39,067 bases of DNA from CAZLPY01 sp964561525. Lineage in GTDB: Bacteria > Patescibacteriota > UBA1384 > CAJBMM01. Each line of letters begins with the position of its first letter. Position 1 is the stretch's first letter. A program made the position numbers and the translations under genes. The DNA is taken from contig CAZLPY010000005.1 in NCBI GenBank assembly GCA_964561525.1, forward strand, positions 1 to 39,067. The letters are read 5' to 3'. Below the pieces are notes generated by a model. The model searched no databases. It saw only the letters and a list, made by a program, of their open reading frames with translations, and was not told the DNA's origin. Positions 22,048-30,395 of the stretch are shown one piece after another.

Positions 22048-22707
22048 TTATGCTTCTTTTGGCTCTTCGGATGCTTCGGTAGATTCTGTTTCAATTTCTT
22101 GCTTGAGTTCAGCTACGGCTTCGTTGTGCTCGGGCTCGCCAATAGGCTCAGCGATCTCTTTGGCCTCTTCGACTACTTCAGGTGCCTCGCCCGCCGCAAT
22201 ATCGGCTTTGACTTCATCAGGCATCGCTTCAGATTTTTGCTCAGTTACATCGGCATCTTCAGCCTTTTCCTCAAGCCTAGCTTCGGCTTCCTCGGCTACG
22301 GCTTCTTCAATTTTGGCAATTTCGGCCTCGGCGCCCTTTTCTTCCCATACTTTGCGATCAATCTTTTCGTTCTTTAAGCGGGCTGCTTTACCGGTTAAGC
22401 CACGCAGGTAGTACAACTTGGCTCGGCGCGTTTGTGAAGATTTTACGCGCTCGACCTTGACGATACGCGGGCTATGCAGCGGAAAAACACGTTCAACGCC
22501 AATGCCAAATGAAATTTTACGCACCGTAAAGGTGGCGTTAATACCACTACCGTGTTTGACTGCTAGTACCACCCCTTCGAATACCTGAACACGCTCTTTG
22601 GTGCCTTCACGAACGATTGAGTGCACTCGTACTGTATCACCAGGGTGAATTTGAGGAATATTCTTTTTCAAAAATGGCTTTGTTACTGCATCAAGAAGCT
22701 CTTGCAT
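22048..22707 (-). CDS. rplS: Ribosomal protein bL19 with long acidic C-terminal tail
   Basis: Residues 1-115 are a standard bL19 (PQIHPGDTVRVHSIVREG, ERVQVFEGVVLAVKHGSG, VRKISFGIGVERVFPLHSPRI, RAKLYYLRGLTGKAARLKE-like end), a large-subunit protein at the subunit interface. About 100 further residues are dominated by E and A with some K and D (AKIEEAVAEEAEARLEEKAED and similar) and are probably extended or helical. bL19 is normally 110-120 residues, so the tail doubles it. The gene starts 2 nt after rpmA ends and shares its promoter. A clear identification; the tail's role is unknown. Confidence 0.95.
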   Translation of the reverse strand: MQELLDAVTKPFLKKNIPQIHPGDTVRVHSIVREGTKERVQVFEGVVLAVKHGSGINATFTVRKISFGIGVERVFPLHSPRIVKVERVKSSQTRRAKLYYLRGLTGKAARLKNEKIDRKVWEEKGAEAEIAKIEEAVAEEAEARLEEKAEDADVTEQKSEAMPDEVKADIAAGEAPEVVEEAKEIAEPIGEPEHNEAVAELKQEIETESTEASEEPKEA

Positions 22708-22709
22708 AC

Positions 22710-22988
22710 TTATCCTTTAACCACCGATACGATGCGAGCGTCGGCGTTGCGACCGGTAAAGCGGATCGTTTTTTGTTTAACAAATTTAACCAAACCGGAC
22801 TGTAGTGCAAATAAGGTAAAGTCATTGCCGATGCCAACGTTTTGTCCAGGACGAAATTTGAGTCCTTTTTGACGCACGATAATACCCCCAGCGGTCACTT
22901 TTTGATCGCCAAATATCTTGACACCAAGACGCTTGGACTGACTATCTCGTCCGTTTTTAGTTGAGCCACCGGCTTTTTTGTGTGCCAC
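22710..22988 (-). CDS. rpmA: Ribosomal protein bL27
   Basis: This 92-residue protein starts VAHKKAGGSTKNGRDSQSKRLGVK, the bL27 N-terminus that reaches the peptidyl-transferase centre, with no extra cleavable leader of the Firmicutes kind. GTG 22988 is chosen because AAGGAG stands 6 nt before it and the family begins there; the ATG at 23018 lies upstream of that site. It is co-transcribed with rplS, not with its usual partner rplU, from a promoter inside the end of the neighbouring methyltransferase gene. Confidence 0.95.
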   Translation of the reverse strand: MAHKKAGGSTKNGRDSQSKRLGVKIFGDQKVTAGGIIVRQKGLKFRPGQNVGIGNDFTLFALQSGLVKFVKQKTIRFTGRNADARIVSVVKG

Positions 22989-23038
22989 CTCAAACTCCTT
23001 GTTTCGATAGATCCGCACTTAAGTGTCATGACGATAAG

Positions 23039-24193
23039 TTATGCTGCATTGAGAACAACAACATCCCTGCGTACATTTTGATCAGTACGCTCATACCGGA
23101 TCGGTCCAATGCTAGAACTATACGGGATTTTTCTAATCCTGTCAACGATTTTGGGATAAAGCGCAGTGTTAAAAATAACGGGGAATATCATCACAACCGG
23201 CGTGCCCGCCGCCAGATGTCTACGCCAGTGTTGCAGCGACTCGACGTACAATTCGCCTAACTGTGATATCAACTGTTCTTTTTCATGCTGACTCGGCTCA
23301 TGATGCCACACCGGCCCCAAGTACGGCTCGGTCACAATAGCACCATGCCCCCGCCGCAGCTGTTCCGGTATCGTTACTTTTCGTGCGTCTGCTTGCCATA
23401 CCGACGGGGACTCTGCTGATAATCCTACATTTGCACGGGTAGCAACGACCGCTTGCATATCTAGATCTGAGCCACAAAATTGGCAACCGAGCTCGTGAGC
23501 CTCCATCAAAATAACGCCACTGCCGCAATATGGATCAAAGATCGTAATGTCGTGGTTTAAAGCAAGTCCAGTGAGATTAATAAGGCTTCGCCCCAGTTTT
23601 TGAGGCAACAGGCCACGCTCGCGGCTGACGTCGGGTTTGGAAAATTCACGTGCGCCCCACTGTTCAAATTGATGCACCCAGCTGGTTTCACCAACCCACC
23701 AGCGCGTACCGACTGGTACCAAAATAAATTCCCGGCCACCTTTTTGTAGCAGCTGTTTTTGCACTACCACGCTTGAAAGGATGGTGCCCTGCCCTGGCAA
23801 CACTATACGAACCGCCTTCCCACCAGATTTGAGCATTTTTTTGAGCGATAACCCCAAACGCGAGGACCACTTTGGTGACACCGGTCCGTAAACAGACAAT
23901 CCAATGTCGTATCGCGACGAATCAACTGCTTCAACTAATTGTTGTAACGTCGGCAATAATTGCGTGCTTTCAACGACCCCGTGACACAATCCAGCCTTAA
24001 CCACCCCGCCGAGGCGATTTAAGGCAGAATGACCAATAAATTCACCCTTGATTTCGAGCGCCGATCCGGCTACGCTAGAGATCGACCATTGGCCATGGGC
24101 CAAATGCGGGAGCTGTTGTTGTAGCTCGGCTTCTGTCAAAGCAGGAGTTTTGCCCGGGATGGCGAACCACGAGGATGATGGTGTAGATATCAT
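23039..24193 (-). CDS. Trm-G10/TRM11-like RNA methyltransferase
   Basis: This 384-residue SAM-dependent methyltransferase is related to the archaeal Trm-G10 enzyme that makes N2-methylguanosine in tRNA. SAM motif I is seen in FDPYCGSGVILMEAHELGCQFCGSDLDMQAV near residues 215-245. The catalytic motif IV appears as TEPYLGP instead of the usual D/N-PP-Y. The N-terminal 170 residues are less conserved and may hold a THUMP-like RNA-binding part. The ATG at 24193 lies 6 nt after a -10 box (leaderless). Its 3' end contains the rpmA promoter. The substrate is inferred by family only. Confidence 0.75.
   Translation of the reverse strand: MISTPSSSWFAIPGKTPALTEAELQQQLPHLAHGQWSISSVAGSALEIKGEFIGHSALNRLGGVVKAGLCHGVVESTQLLPTLQQLVEAVDSSRYDIGLSVYGPVSPKWSSRLGLSLKKMLKSGGKAVRIVLPGQGTILSSVVVQKQLLQKGGREFILVPVGTRWWVGETSWVHQFEQWGAREFSKPDVSRERGLLPQKLGRSLINLTGLALNHDITIFDPYCGSGVILMEAHELGCQFCGSDLDMQAVVATRANVGLSAESPSVWQADARKVTIPEQLRRGHGAIVTEPYLGPVWHHEPSQHEKEQLISQLGELYVESLQHWRRHLAAGTPVVMIFPVIFNTALYPKIVDRIRKIPYSSSIGPIRYERTDQNVRRDVVVLNAA
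23117..23145 (-). promoter_or_regulatory. rpmA-rplS promoter inside the methyltransferase gene
   Basis: On the minus strand, TTGACA (23145-23140), a 17-nt spacer and TATAGT (23122-23117) nearly match the consensus. Start near 23110 gives a leader of about 120 nt to GTG 22988. Confidence 0.7.
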
Positions 24194-24199
24194 GCAGTC

Positions 24200-24205
24200 A
24201 CTATA
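24200..24205 (-). promoter_or_regulatory. -10 box of the methyltransferase gene, predicted leaderless
   Basis: TATAGT on the minus strand ends 6 nt before ATG 24193. TTTTGC lies 17 nt further up as a weak -35. No Shine-Dalgarno is seen. Confidence 0.5.
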
Positions 24206-24244
24206 ACCAATTCACTCGTCGAGCAAAAGCGCAGGAATTCGCAA

Positions 24245-24345
24245 ATGACTAATTACTAATGTCTAATTACTAATTAAATCCCAATGTATCAATGACCAAT
24301 TAGACATTGCGTCATTATTTAGAAATTAGTCATTAATCATTCATC
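24245..24345. repeat. Intergenic repeat family 3, copy a
   Basis: The tract is made of short related words (ATGACTAATTACTAATG, CTAATTACTAATTAAAT, AAATTAGTCATTAATCATT) whose two halves are near inverted repeats, so it can fold into one long hairpin. A related tract lies at 33803-33925. Such tracts are frequent between genes in Parcubacteria-like genomes. Confidence 0.7.
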
Positions 24346-24357
24346 CTTAAGATTTAT

Positions 24358-24577
24358 ATGTCCAAATTCACCCATCTCCACGTTCATAGCCACTACAGCC
24401 TCCTGGATGGCCTTGGCACGGTGCCAAAATTGCTCGGGCATGCTGGTGAACTTGGCATGGATTCGTTAGCCCTGACCGATCATGGAGTGCTGTATGGGGC
24501 AGTTGAATTTAGTACCAAAGCGAAAAAGCTGGGTATTAAGCCCATTATTCTGACCAGTACTACCCAGAATTTAGGAC
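24358..24577 (+). CDS. dnaE: dnaE 5' fragment, left of the assembly gap
   Basis: The first 60 or so residues (MSKFTHLHVHSHYSLLDGLGTVPKLL onward to LGIKPII) are the start of the PHP domain of DNA polymerase III alpha, with the HVHSHYS metal motif. After KPII the translation (LTSTTQNLG) no longer resembles DnaE, suggesting poor sequence at the contig edge. Residues from about 20 to 60 have a diverged duplicate just right of the gap, so the two contigs overlap by homology without being identical. Confidence 0.85.
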
Positions 24578-24587
24578 NNNNNNNNNN
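24578..24587. other. Assembly gap (10 N)
   Basis: Ten undetermined bases join two contigs inside dnaE. The length is nominal, because the flanks carry overlapping versions of the same coding segment. Confidence 0.99.
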
Positions 24588-24589
24588 GA

Positions 24590-27500
24590 TTAAGCACGGT
24601 TCCTAACCTTCTTAAACGAGCTCAGGATCTTAATATGAACGCCTTGGCTTTAACTGACCATGGGGTGATGTATGGAGCAGTTGAATTTAGCAAAAAAGCT
24701 AAGCAAGCCGGAGTTAAACCTTTGGTAGGTTGCGATCTCTACGTAGCGCCGCGTAGCTATAAAGACAAAGTAAGCGGTATTGATAAGAGCCCCTATCATC
24801 TGGTGGTGCTATGCCAAAACAAAATCGGCTACCAGAACTTACTTAAACTGGTTAGCGCAGCACATTTAGATGGCTACTACTACAAGCCACGTGTTGATAA
24901 GCAATTACTAAAACAGTACTCCGAGGGTCTGATCTGCCTCACCGCTTGCTTGCAAAGTGAAATATCAAAACCAGCTGGCAATGACGATCCCGAGACGGCC
25001 GAAAAGGCGCTTTTGGAATACCGCGACATCTTTGGGCCAGAACGATTGTTTGTCGAACTCCAGCACCATCCCGAGCTTCTCGCACAAGGTATCAGCAACA
25101 ATCATTTAATTACTTTAGCCAAAAAAAATCAGTTGCCGCTGATCGCCACAAACGACGTCCATTACCTGCGCTATGAGGACGCTGAAGCCCAAGACGCGTT
25201 GCTGTGCATTCAAACCGGCAAATTTGTGAGCGACACCAACCGCATGAGCATGCGCGAGGGTGGCACTTTCATCGATATCTCGATGCTCGGAAGCGATGCA
25301 ATGTCCAAGCATTTTATCGATACGCCAGAGGCCATTACCAACACGCAAGTTGTTGCAAAGATGTGCCAATTTGAGATGGAGGTTGGACGCTACATCTTCC
25401 CGGCGTTTCCAGTACCAGCCGCCAAAACTCCGTTTCAGTATATATCTGAGCTGTGTATCAGTGGTCTGTGGACTAGAATCGCCAAATCGGACGCTCCGGA
25501 GTCACTCGTCGTCCCTCAGGTAGACCCCTCGTATATCGATCGTATGAACTACGAGCTTGGCGTGATTGAGAAAACTGGCTTTACTAGCTACATGTTAATG
25601 GTGGCGGATTACTGTAGTGAGGCCAAACGTCGCGGTATTTTTATTAACACGAGAGGATCGGCTGCCGGCTCATTGGTTGCCTATTTAATCGGTGTGACTG
25701 ATATTGACCCGTTGCCATACAATCTCATATTCGAGCGTTTCCTAAACCCTGAACGTATCTCCTGGCCTGATGTAGATTTAGACATTGCAGATGTGCGTCG
25801 GGCGGAGCTGATTGAATACGTCACTAAAAAATATGGCGCCGAGAAAGTGGCGCAAATTATAACCTTTGGGACAATCGCTGCTAAAAACAGTATCCGTGAC
25901 GTCGGTCGGGTGCTCGGAGTAAGCTACGCGGAGGTAGATGAATTATCGAAGCTCATCCCGCTGGGCAAAACCCTTGAGGAAAGCTTGGAGCAAGTGACTG
26001 AGTTGAAATATCGTTATGATAACGAGCCTCGCGTGACACAAATTATTGACCTAGCCAGATGCCTCGAAGGAGTAGCTCGACATGCATCTGTTCATGCTGC
26101 TGGCGTCGTGATCGCCGATCAGGATTTGCGCGAGTATGTGCCAATCCAGCACATGAAGGATGAGAGCAGCTACGTCACCCAGTACACAATGTACGATTTA
26201 GAAGCGATAGGCCTGGTCAAAATGGATTTTTTGGGCTTAGCAAACTTAAGTATTATTGAACGAGCACTGGATATTATCCAGGCAACGCGTGACGTTACCA
26301 TTGTGCCAGCGGAATTACCGCTCGACGATGCTGTGACCTATCAACTACTGTCGCGTGGCGAATCATCTGGGGTATTTCAACTCGAATCTGATGGCATGAA
26401 GCGTTATCTAAAAGAGCTCAAACCTACTGAAATCGGCGACATTATCGCTATGGTAGCGCTGTATCGCCCCGGGCCAATGGAACTAATCCCCGATTACATC
26501 GCTGGCAAACATGGCCGCAAAAAAGTAACGTATCTCCATCCAAAACTCGAGCCAATTTTAAGTGAAACCTACGGCATTGCGGTGTACCAAGAACAGATTA
26601 TCCAAATTGCGCGCGACTTATGCGGCTTTAGTTACGGTGAGGCAGATGTGCTACGAAAAGCAATCGGCAAGAAGATTAAGGAATTACTGCTTGAACAACG
26701 CAAGAAATGGGTGGAAAAAGGCATCGAGAATGGGATCGGCAAAGCCTTAGCCGAAAAATTATTTGACTTCGTCGAGCCGTTCGCACGTTATGGGTTTAAT
26801 AAAGCACACGCCACCTCTTACGGCATTATTGCCTATCAAACCGCCTATTTAAAAACGCATTATCCCAGTCAATTTATGGCAGCTTGGCTCACCTCGGAGC
26901 AAGCTCGGGACATTGAAAAGGTGTCGTTCGCCCTCAATGAATGCGAGCGTATGGGCATTGAAGTGCTACCTCCCGATGTTAATGAGTCATTTGCTGATTT
27001 TGGCGTCGTACCTAACGTTGCTCATGCCACAGAACCTATTCGATTTGGACTCGGGGCGATCAAAAATGTCGGTCATGGCGTCGCTGATATTATTGTGACT
27101 GAGCGTAAAAAAAACGGCCCATTCCCTACATTAGTACAGTTTTTAGAGCGAGTAGATCATAAGGTAATGAATCGCAAAACCTTGGAAAGTCTGATTCAAG
27201 CTGGAGCATTAGACCGATTTGCTGATCGTAATCAACTCATGCACGGTATTGATGCCATTTTGAAGTATACCAGTGGCTTGCAAACGAAGGATCAAAGCCA
27301 AATGGGCTTGTTTGGCGATGGTGAAGCAGCTGAAGTCGCTCCACTTACCCTTCCCACGGCTCCACCGGCTACCAAGGAACAAAAGCTGCAATGGGAAAAG
27401 GCGCTGCTCGGCATTTATTTATCAGAGCATCCACTGGCCAGGTTTCGCAGTGCCATCGGTACCCTAACCACTCCAATTAATTCGTTGACGGCAGAGACGG

Positions 27501-28099
27501 TCGGTCAAACGGTGCGGCTAGTTGGGATTATTACCAGCGCCAAAACTATTATTACAAAATCAAATCAGCCGATGCGCTTCGCCAAATTTGAAGACACCTC
27601 AGGTGCAACTGAAGTGGTAGTATTCCCCAGTATTTTGAGTGAAAATCCGGAGCTGTGGCAGACCGATCGGGTGGTCGTGGTTGATGGTACCGTTAACGAT
27701 AAAGACGGATCAATTAAAATTTTAGCGAACGCCGCTTGGGATACTGCTGGCGCACCAGACATGTCAGCCCTCCATCTACCCCGGCTACAGCCGAGCCGCG
27801 CTAAATCGTCCGCAGGAAGAATAAAGCGAGAGGTAAAACTACCCGAGTATCAACAAATGTTACATCTCACCGTACCACACGGCGCTTCGCCGACCATTTT
27901 GGCGCAACTGAAAGATATCATCAGCAACCATCCAGGCGATACGCCAGTCACTCTGCATCTGCCACAAAATGGGGGCTCAAAATCAATATTGCTGCATCAA
28001 AAAATATCGGCTAATCCGACTGCGCAACGTCAATTCAAAGATCTGCTGGGGAGCGATCATTGTGTTCTGAAAACGACCGTGGACGCTGCAGCTGTGTAA
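24590..28099 (+). CDS. dnaE: DNA polymerase III alpha subunit, main part
   Basis: This is the replicative polymerase catalytic subunit. The frame opens at 24590 (LSTVPNLLKRAQDL) and runs 1169 codons to the stop. The PHP domain continues to about residue 250. The catalytic core holds RGSAAGSLVAYLIG, PDVDLDI (two catalytic aspartates) and VKMDFLGL (third). Helix-hairpin-helix motifs follow, then an OB domain near RLVGIITSAKTIIT. No proofreading exonuclease domain is fused. The internal ATG 24635 is not the true start. The last 65 bases overlap the convergent PH-domain gene. The real protein should be about 1190 residues once the gap is resolved. Confidence 0.95.
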   Translation, partial: LSTVPNLLKRAQDLNMNALALTDHGVMYGAVEFSKKAKQAGVKPLVGCDLYVAPRSYKDKVSGIDKSPYHLVVLCQNKIGYQNLLKLVSAAHLDGYYYKPRVDKQLLKQYSEGLICLTACLQSEISKPAGNDDPETAEKALLEYRDIFGPERLFVELQHHPELLAQGISNNHLITLAKKNQLPLIATNDVHYLRYEDAEAQDALLCIQTGKFVSDTNRMSMREGGTFIDISMLGSDAMSKHFIDTPEAITNTQVVAKMCQFEMEVGRYIFPAFPVPAAKTPFQYISELCISGLWTRIAKSDAPESLVVPQVDPSYIDRMNYELGVIEKTGFTSYMLMVADYCSEAKRRGIFINTRGSAAGSLVAYLIGVTDIDPLPYNLIFERFLNPERISWPDVDLDIADVRRAELIEYVTKKYGAEKVAQIITFGTIAAKNSIRDVGRVLGVSYAEVDELSKLIPLGKTLEESLEQVTELKYRYDNEPRVTQIIDLARCLEGVARHASVHAAGVVIADQDLREYVPIQHMKDESSYVTQYTMYDLEAIGLVKMDFLGLANLSIIERALDIIQATRDVTIVPAELPLDDAVTYQLLSRGESSGVFQLESDGMKRYLKELKPTEIGDIIAMVALYRPGPMELIPDYIAGKHGRKKVTYLHPKLEPILSETYGIAVYQEQIIQIARDLCGFSYGEADVLRKAIGKKIKELLLEQRKKWVEKGIENGIGKALAEKLFDFVEPFARYGFNKAHATSYGIIAYQTAYLKTHYPSQFMAAWLTSEQARDIEKVSFALNECERMGIEVLPPDVNESFADFGVVPNVAHATEPIRFGLGAIKNVGHGVADIIVTERKKNGPFPTLVQFLERVDHKVMNRKTLESLIQAGALDRFADRNQLMHGIDAILKYTSGLQTKDQSQMGLFGDGEAAEVAPLTLPTAPPATKEQKLQWEKALLGIYLSEHPLARFRSAIGTLTTPINSLTAETVGQTVRLVGIITSAKTIITKSNQPMRFAKFEDTSGATEVVVFPSILSENPELWQTDRVVVVDGTVNDKDGSIKILANAAWDTAGAPDMSALHLPRLQPSRAKSSAGRIKREVKLPEYQQMLHLTVPHGASPTILAQLKDIISNHPGDTPVTLHLPQNGGSKSILLHQKISANPTAQRQFKDLLGSDHCVLKTTVDAAAV

Positions 28100-28568
28100 T
28101 GCGCTGCTGCAACTCGTACGGATCAGACAGTTCATTAAGCAACAGCATCTCCGCCGATCCAGCGGTCTGGATGCGGATGTCCCCAAAATTAAACAAGGTA
28201 TGAACTAATCCATCGATTTCGTGCGTTACAAACTGAATATTTTCGAGCAGCGCTTCGCTGACCTTACGGCTGGTAAACCCACGTTGCTGTACAAACACAA
28301 CCCGTCGATTTGTGAGCAACACCATGGTACTCCACCAACCGTACCATGAGCGGAGTGCTATGATCAGGGACATCAGGACCAATAACGGAATACCGAGACT
28401 GACCCATGTGACCCACCCGAAACTGCGAATGAGCAAAACAGCGAGCAGCAATAAGGCAATCACTTTTACAGCGTGTTGAATTAAGGTAAACGGATGCTGG
28501 CGGGAAACGATTACAACCCGCTCGCCCGGCTGCTGCCCTCGAAAATGATATTCTTCCTCGATTTTCAT
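28035..28568 (-). CDS. PH-domain (bPH2) membrane protein
   Basis: This 177-residue protein has two hydrophobic segments near residues 33-52 and 53-71. A bacterial PH domain follows (WSTMVLLTNRRVVFVQQRGFTSRKVSEALLENIQFV, then FGDIRIQTAG). Such proteins sit in the inner membrane with the PH domain in the cytoplasm; their ligand is not established. Its ATG overlaps the stop of the WecA/TagO-like gene by 4 bases. Its 3' end lies antisense to the last 65 bases of dnaE. Confidence 0.82.
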   Translation of the reverse strand: MKIEEEYHFRGQQPGERVVIVSRQHPFTLIQHAVKVIALLLLAVLLIRSFGWVTWVSLGIPLLVLMSLIIALRSWYGWWSTMVLLTNRRVVFVQQRGFTSRKVSEALLENIQFVTHEIDGLVHTLFNFGDIRIQTAGSAEMLLLNELSDPYELQQRITQLQRPRSFSEHNDRSPADL

Positions 28569-29674
28569 GCCATATCCCGCTTTTTATGGAGAATTCCAGC
28601 GACAAATATTACTATCGCAATTACAGCTAACGCTACACCAAATGACCGTACTTTGGCCAATCCGGTACGCTGTAGCGCCGCGATACCGAATAACGTTGAT
28701 ATCCCGAGTAAAATCACATAGGTCAGGCGCATCGACAATCCAGCCTTAAGTAGACGGTGGTGCAAATGGGTTTGGTCCGGATGAGTCAGCGGGTTTTTAC
28801 CACGCGCCAGCCGTGATCCGATCACCCAAAAAGCGTCGATAATCGGAATAGCTAATACTACTAAGGTAGTAGCTAATTTCGCACCGGAGATTAATCCCAG
28901 TACTCCGATCAAAAAGCCTAAAAACATCGAACCGGTATCGCCCATAAAAATACGAGCGGGAGGCAGGTTCCACACTAAAAATCCTGCAACTGACCCCACC
29001 CCAATACTGGCCAACAACGCTGTGGCAGGTTGCATCACAGGAGCGCGGCTGGAAAGAATCATTAGCACGAACAGCGCTACAGCGGCAATGGTACCAGCCA
29101 ACCCATCGATACCATCACTAAAATTGAGCACATTCATCAACATAACCAGCCAGATTATGGTCAGCGTGTCGGCAATTAATACATAATGATAGATCACTCC
29201 TCCGAGTGCAATCGGGATCTGCCACTGGTCAAGCCGCAGTTCTGGCCCGCCAAACGGATTGTTGATATAGCTCACCCCGATTCCACCTGCAATGATGATT
29301 AAGCAGACGATAATTTGAATTGCCAGTTTTTGATACGCTTTGAGACCTTTGAGGTCATCAAATAGCATAAAACCGACCAACACTAATCCACCAAGCAATA
29401 CAGCAAGCAGCTGCTTGTCGATACTAAAACCAAAAATAGCAAACGGAAACCCAAAGCCGGAAAGTGAGGCTTGGTTGCTCAGATGATAACCAAGTGTCAC
29501 CACAAAAAATGTTAAAAATATTGCCAACCCACCGATGCGCGGGATAGCTCGCCGATGCATATCTCGATCTCGAATCGCCGGAGTAAGCTTGCTTTTTTTG
29601 GCAATACGGAAAATGACAGCAGTAAGAATGGAGCTGACAACAACCGAGATTAAGATTGGTGCAATAAAGCTCAT
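28565..29674 (-). CDS. wecA: Undecaprenyl-phosphate sugar-1-phosphate transferase (WecA/TagO-like)
   Basis: This polytopic enzyme of 369 residues and about eleven membrane segments links a sugar 1-phosphate from UDP-sugar to undecaprenyl phosphate, starting a glycan. Family motifs are intact: RDMHRRAIPRIGGLAIF, NVLNFSDGIDGLAGT with the catalytic aspartates, MGDTGSMFLGF, and HLHHRLLKAG. The last is the HHR loop of WecA/TagO rather than MraY. A leaderless promoter precedes it. With UppP, PAP2 and DedA downstream on the same strand it forms a lipid-carrier neighbourhood. The donor sugar (GlcNAc or other) is unknown. Confidence 0.88.
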   Translation of the reverse strand: MSFIAPILISVVVSSILTAVIFRIAKKSKLTPAIRDRDMHRRAIPRIGGLAIFLTFFVVTLGYHLSNQASLSGFGFPFAIFGFSIDKQLLAVLLGGLVLVGFMLFDDLKGLKAYQKLAIQIIVCLIIIAGGIGVSYINNPFGGPELRLDQWQIPIALGGVIYHYVLIADTLTIIWLVMLMNVLNFSDGIDGLAGTIAAVALFVLMILSSRAPVMQPATALLASIGVGSVAGFLVWNLPPARIFMGDTGSMFLGFLIGVLGLISGAKLATTLVVLAIPIIDAFWVIGSRLARGKNPLTHPDQTHLHHRLLKAGLSMRLTYVILLGISTLFGIAALQRTGLAKVRSFGVALAVIAIVIFVAGILHKKRDMA

Positions 29675-29680
29675 TGGATC

Positions 29681-29689
29681 AGTATATCA
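29681..29689 (-). promoter_or_regulatory. Extended -10 promoter of the WecA/TagO-like gene, predicted leaderless
   Basis: TGATATACT on the minus strand ends 6 nt before ATG 29674. It is the same nonamer and spacing as at zwf. Confidence 0.6.
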
Positions 29690-29776
29690 AATCAAACAAC
29701 GCGAGATATGTATCATACTCGGCAACTATAATGAACTAAACATCATTTTAGCTCGTAACAATGCTGATGCGAGCAG

Positions 29777-29804
29777 TGTTTTCGTGACAGTACTCACGAA
29801 AACA
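29777..29804. repeat. 11-bp hairpin overlapping the ndk stop
   Basis: TGTTTTCGTGA (29777-29787) pairs perfectly with TCACGAAAACA (29794-29804) around a 6-nt loop. The ndk stop codon lies at the base of the loop. No T-run follows on the minus strand. It could protect the mRNA end or act as a weak terminator. Confidence 0.55.
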
Positions 29805-30387
29805 TCGTATCTTCATCTGCTCTCTTGTACGACACGATCTCTCCTGATGTAAACCAGTGTTTAATCTCAGCTTCAGCTTCTTCCTCGTTACCCGAAGCGT
29901 GCACCACATTGCGCACTGTTCGCTTATCGAGCGAGGAAGCGGTGGCGGCATCAATTGAATAATCACCACGAATGGTGCCCGGTTCTGCGAGCACTGGCAA
30001 GGTATGTCCAATTAATTTGCGCACCGTGCTGATAGCATGCATACCCTGTAACACTATCGCCACCACCGGACCGCTCGATAAGTAACTGACGTTCCACTCT
30101 TGTATAATTTTGCCCATTGCAAGAGGGTCAGATGTTCCAAATTCCTTCATCGGATCCATGCCATGCTCAGCCATCGAAGCTAAGTTGCGTGTTCCCATCC
30201 CAAGCAGCCACTCTTCAGACCCCGAGTAGTGCCCAGCTGCATGCTCGTGAGTAGGATATACGAATTTCATCGCCAGTATTTTAAAACCGCGCATCTCAAA
30301 ACGGGTAATAATTTCCCCCACAAGTCCGCGTGCCACCGCATCTGGCTTAATTAATACGAGAGTTCGTTCTTCCTTCGGATGCTTCAT
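29794..30387 (-). CDS. ndk: Nucleoside diphosphate kinase with internal insertion
   Basis: This enzyme transfers the gamma-phosphate between nucleoside triphosphates through a phosphohistidine. RTLVLIKPDAVARGLVGEIITRFE and SGPVVAIVLQG are typical. The active histidine is H163 in RNVVHASGN (family NxxHGSD). The protein has 197 residues, against about 140-150 usually: some 30-35 extra residues lie between HYSGSEEW and YLSSGPVV, plus a C-terminal extension. Similar insertions are known in some archaeal and Patescibacteria enzymes. AGGAG precedes the ATG. It lies 8 nt downstream of the M16 peptidase gene. Confidence 0.93.
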   Translation of the reverse strand: MKHPKEERTLVLIKPDAVARGLVGEIITRFEMRGFKILAMKFVYPTHEHAAGHYSGSEEWLLGMGTRNLASMAEHGMDPMKEFGTSDPLAMGKIIQEWNVSYLSSGPVVAIVLQGMHAISTVRKLIGHTLPVLAEPGTIRGDYSIDAATASSLDKRTVRNVVHASGNEEEAEAEIKHWFTSGEIVSYKRADEDTMFS

Positions 30388-30395
30388 TGCTGCTC

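Noticed and set aside
22099..22411. Plus-strand ORFs opposite the bL19 tail
   Set aside because: They are mirror products of the repetitive E/A-rich codons.
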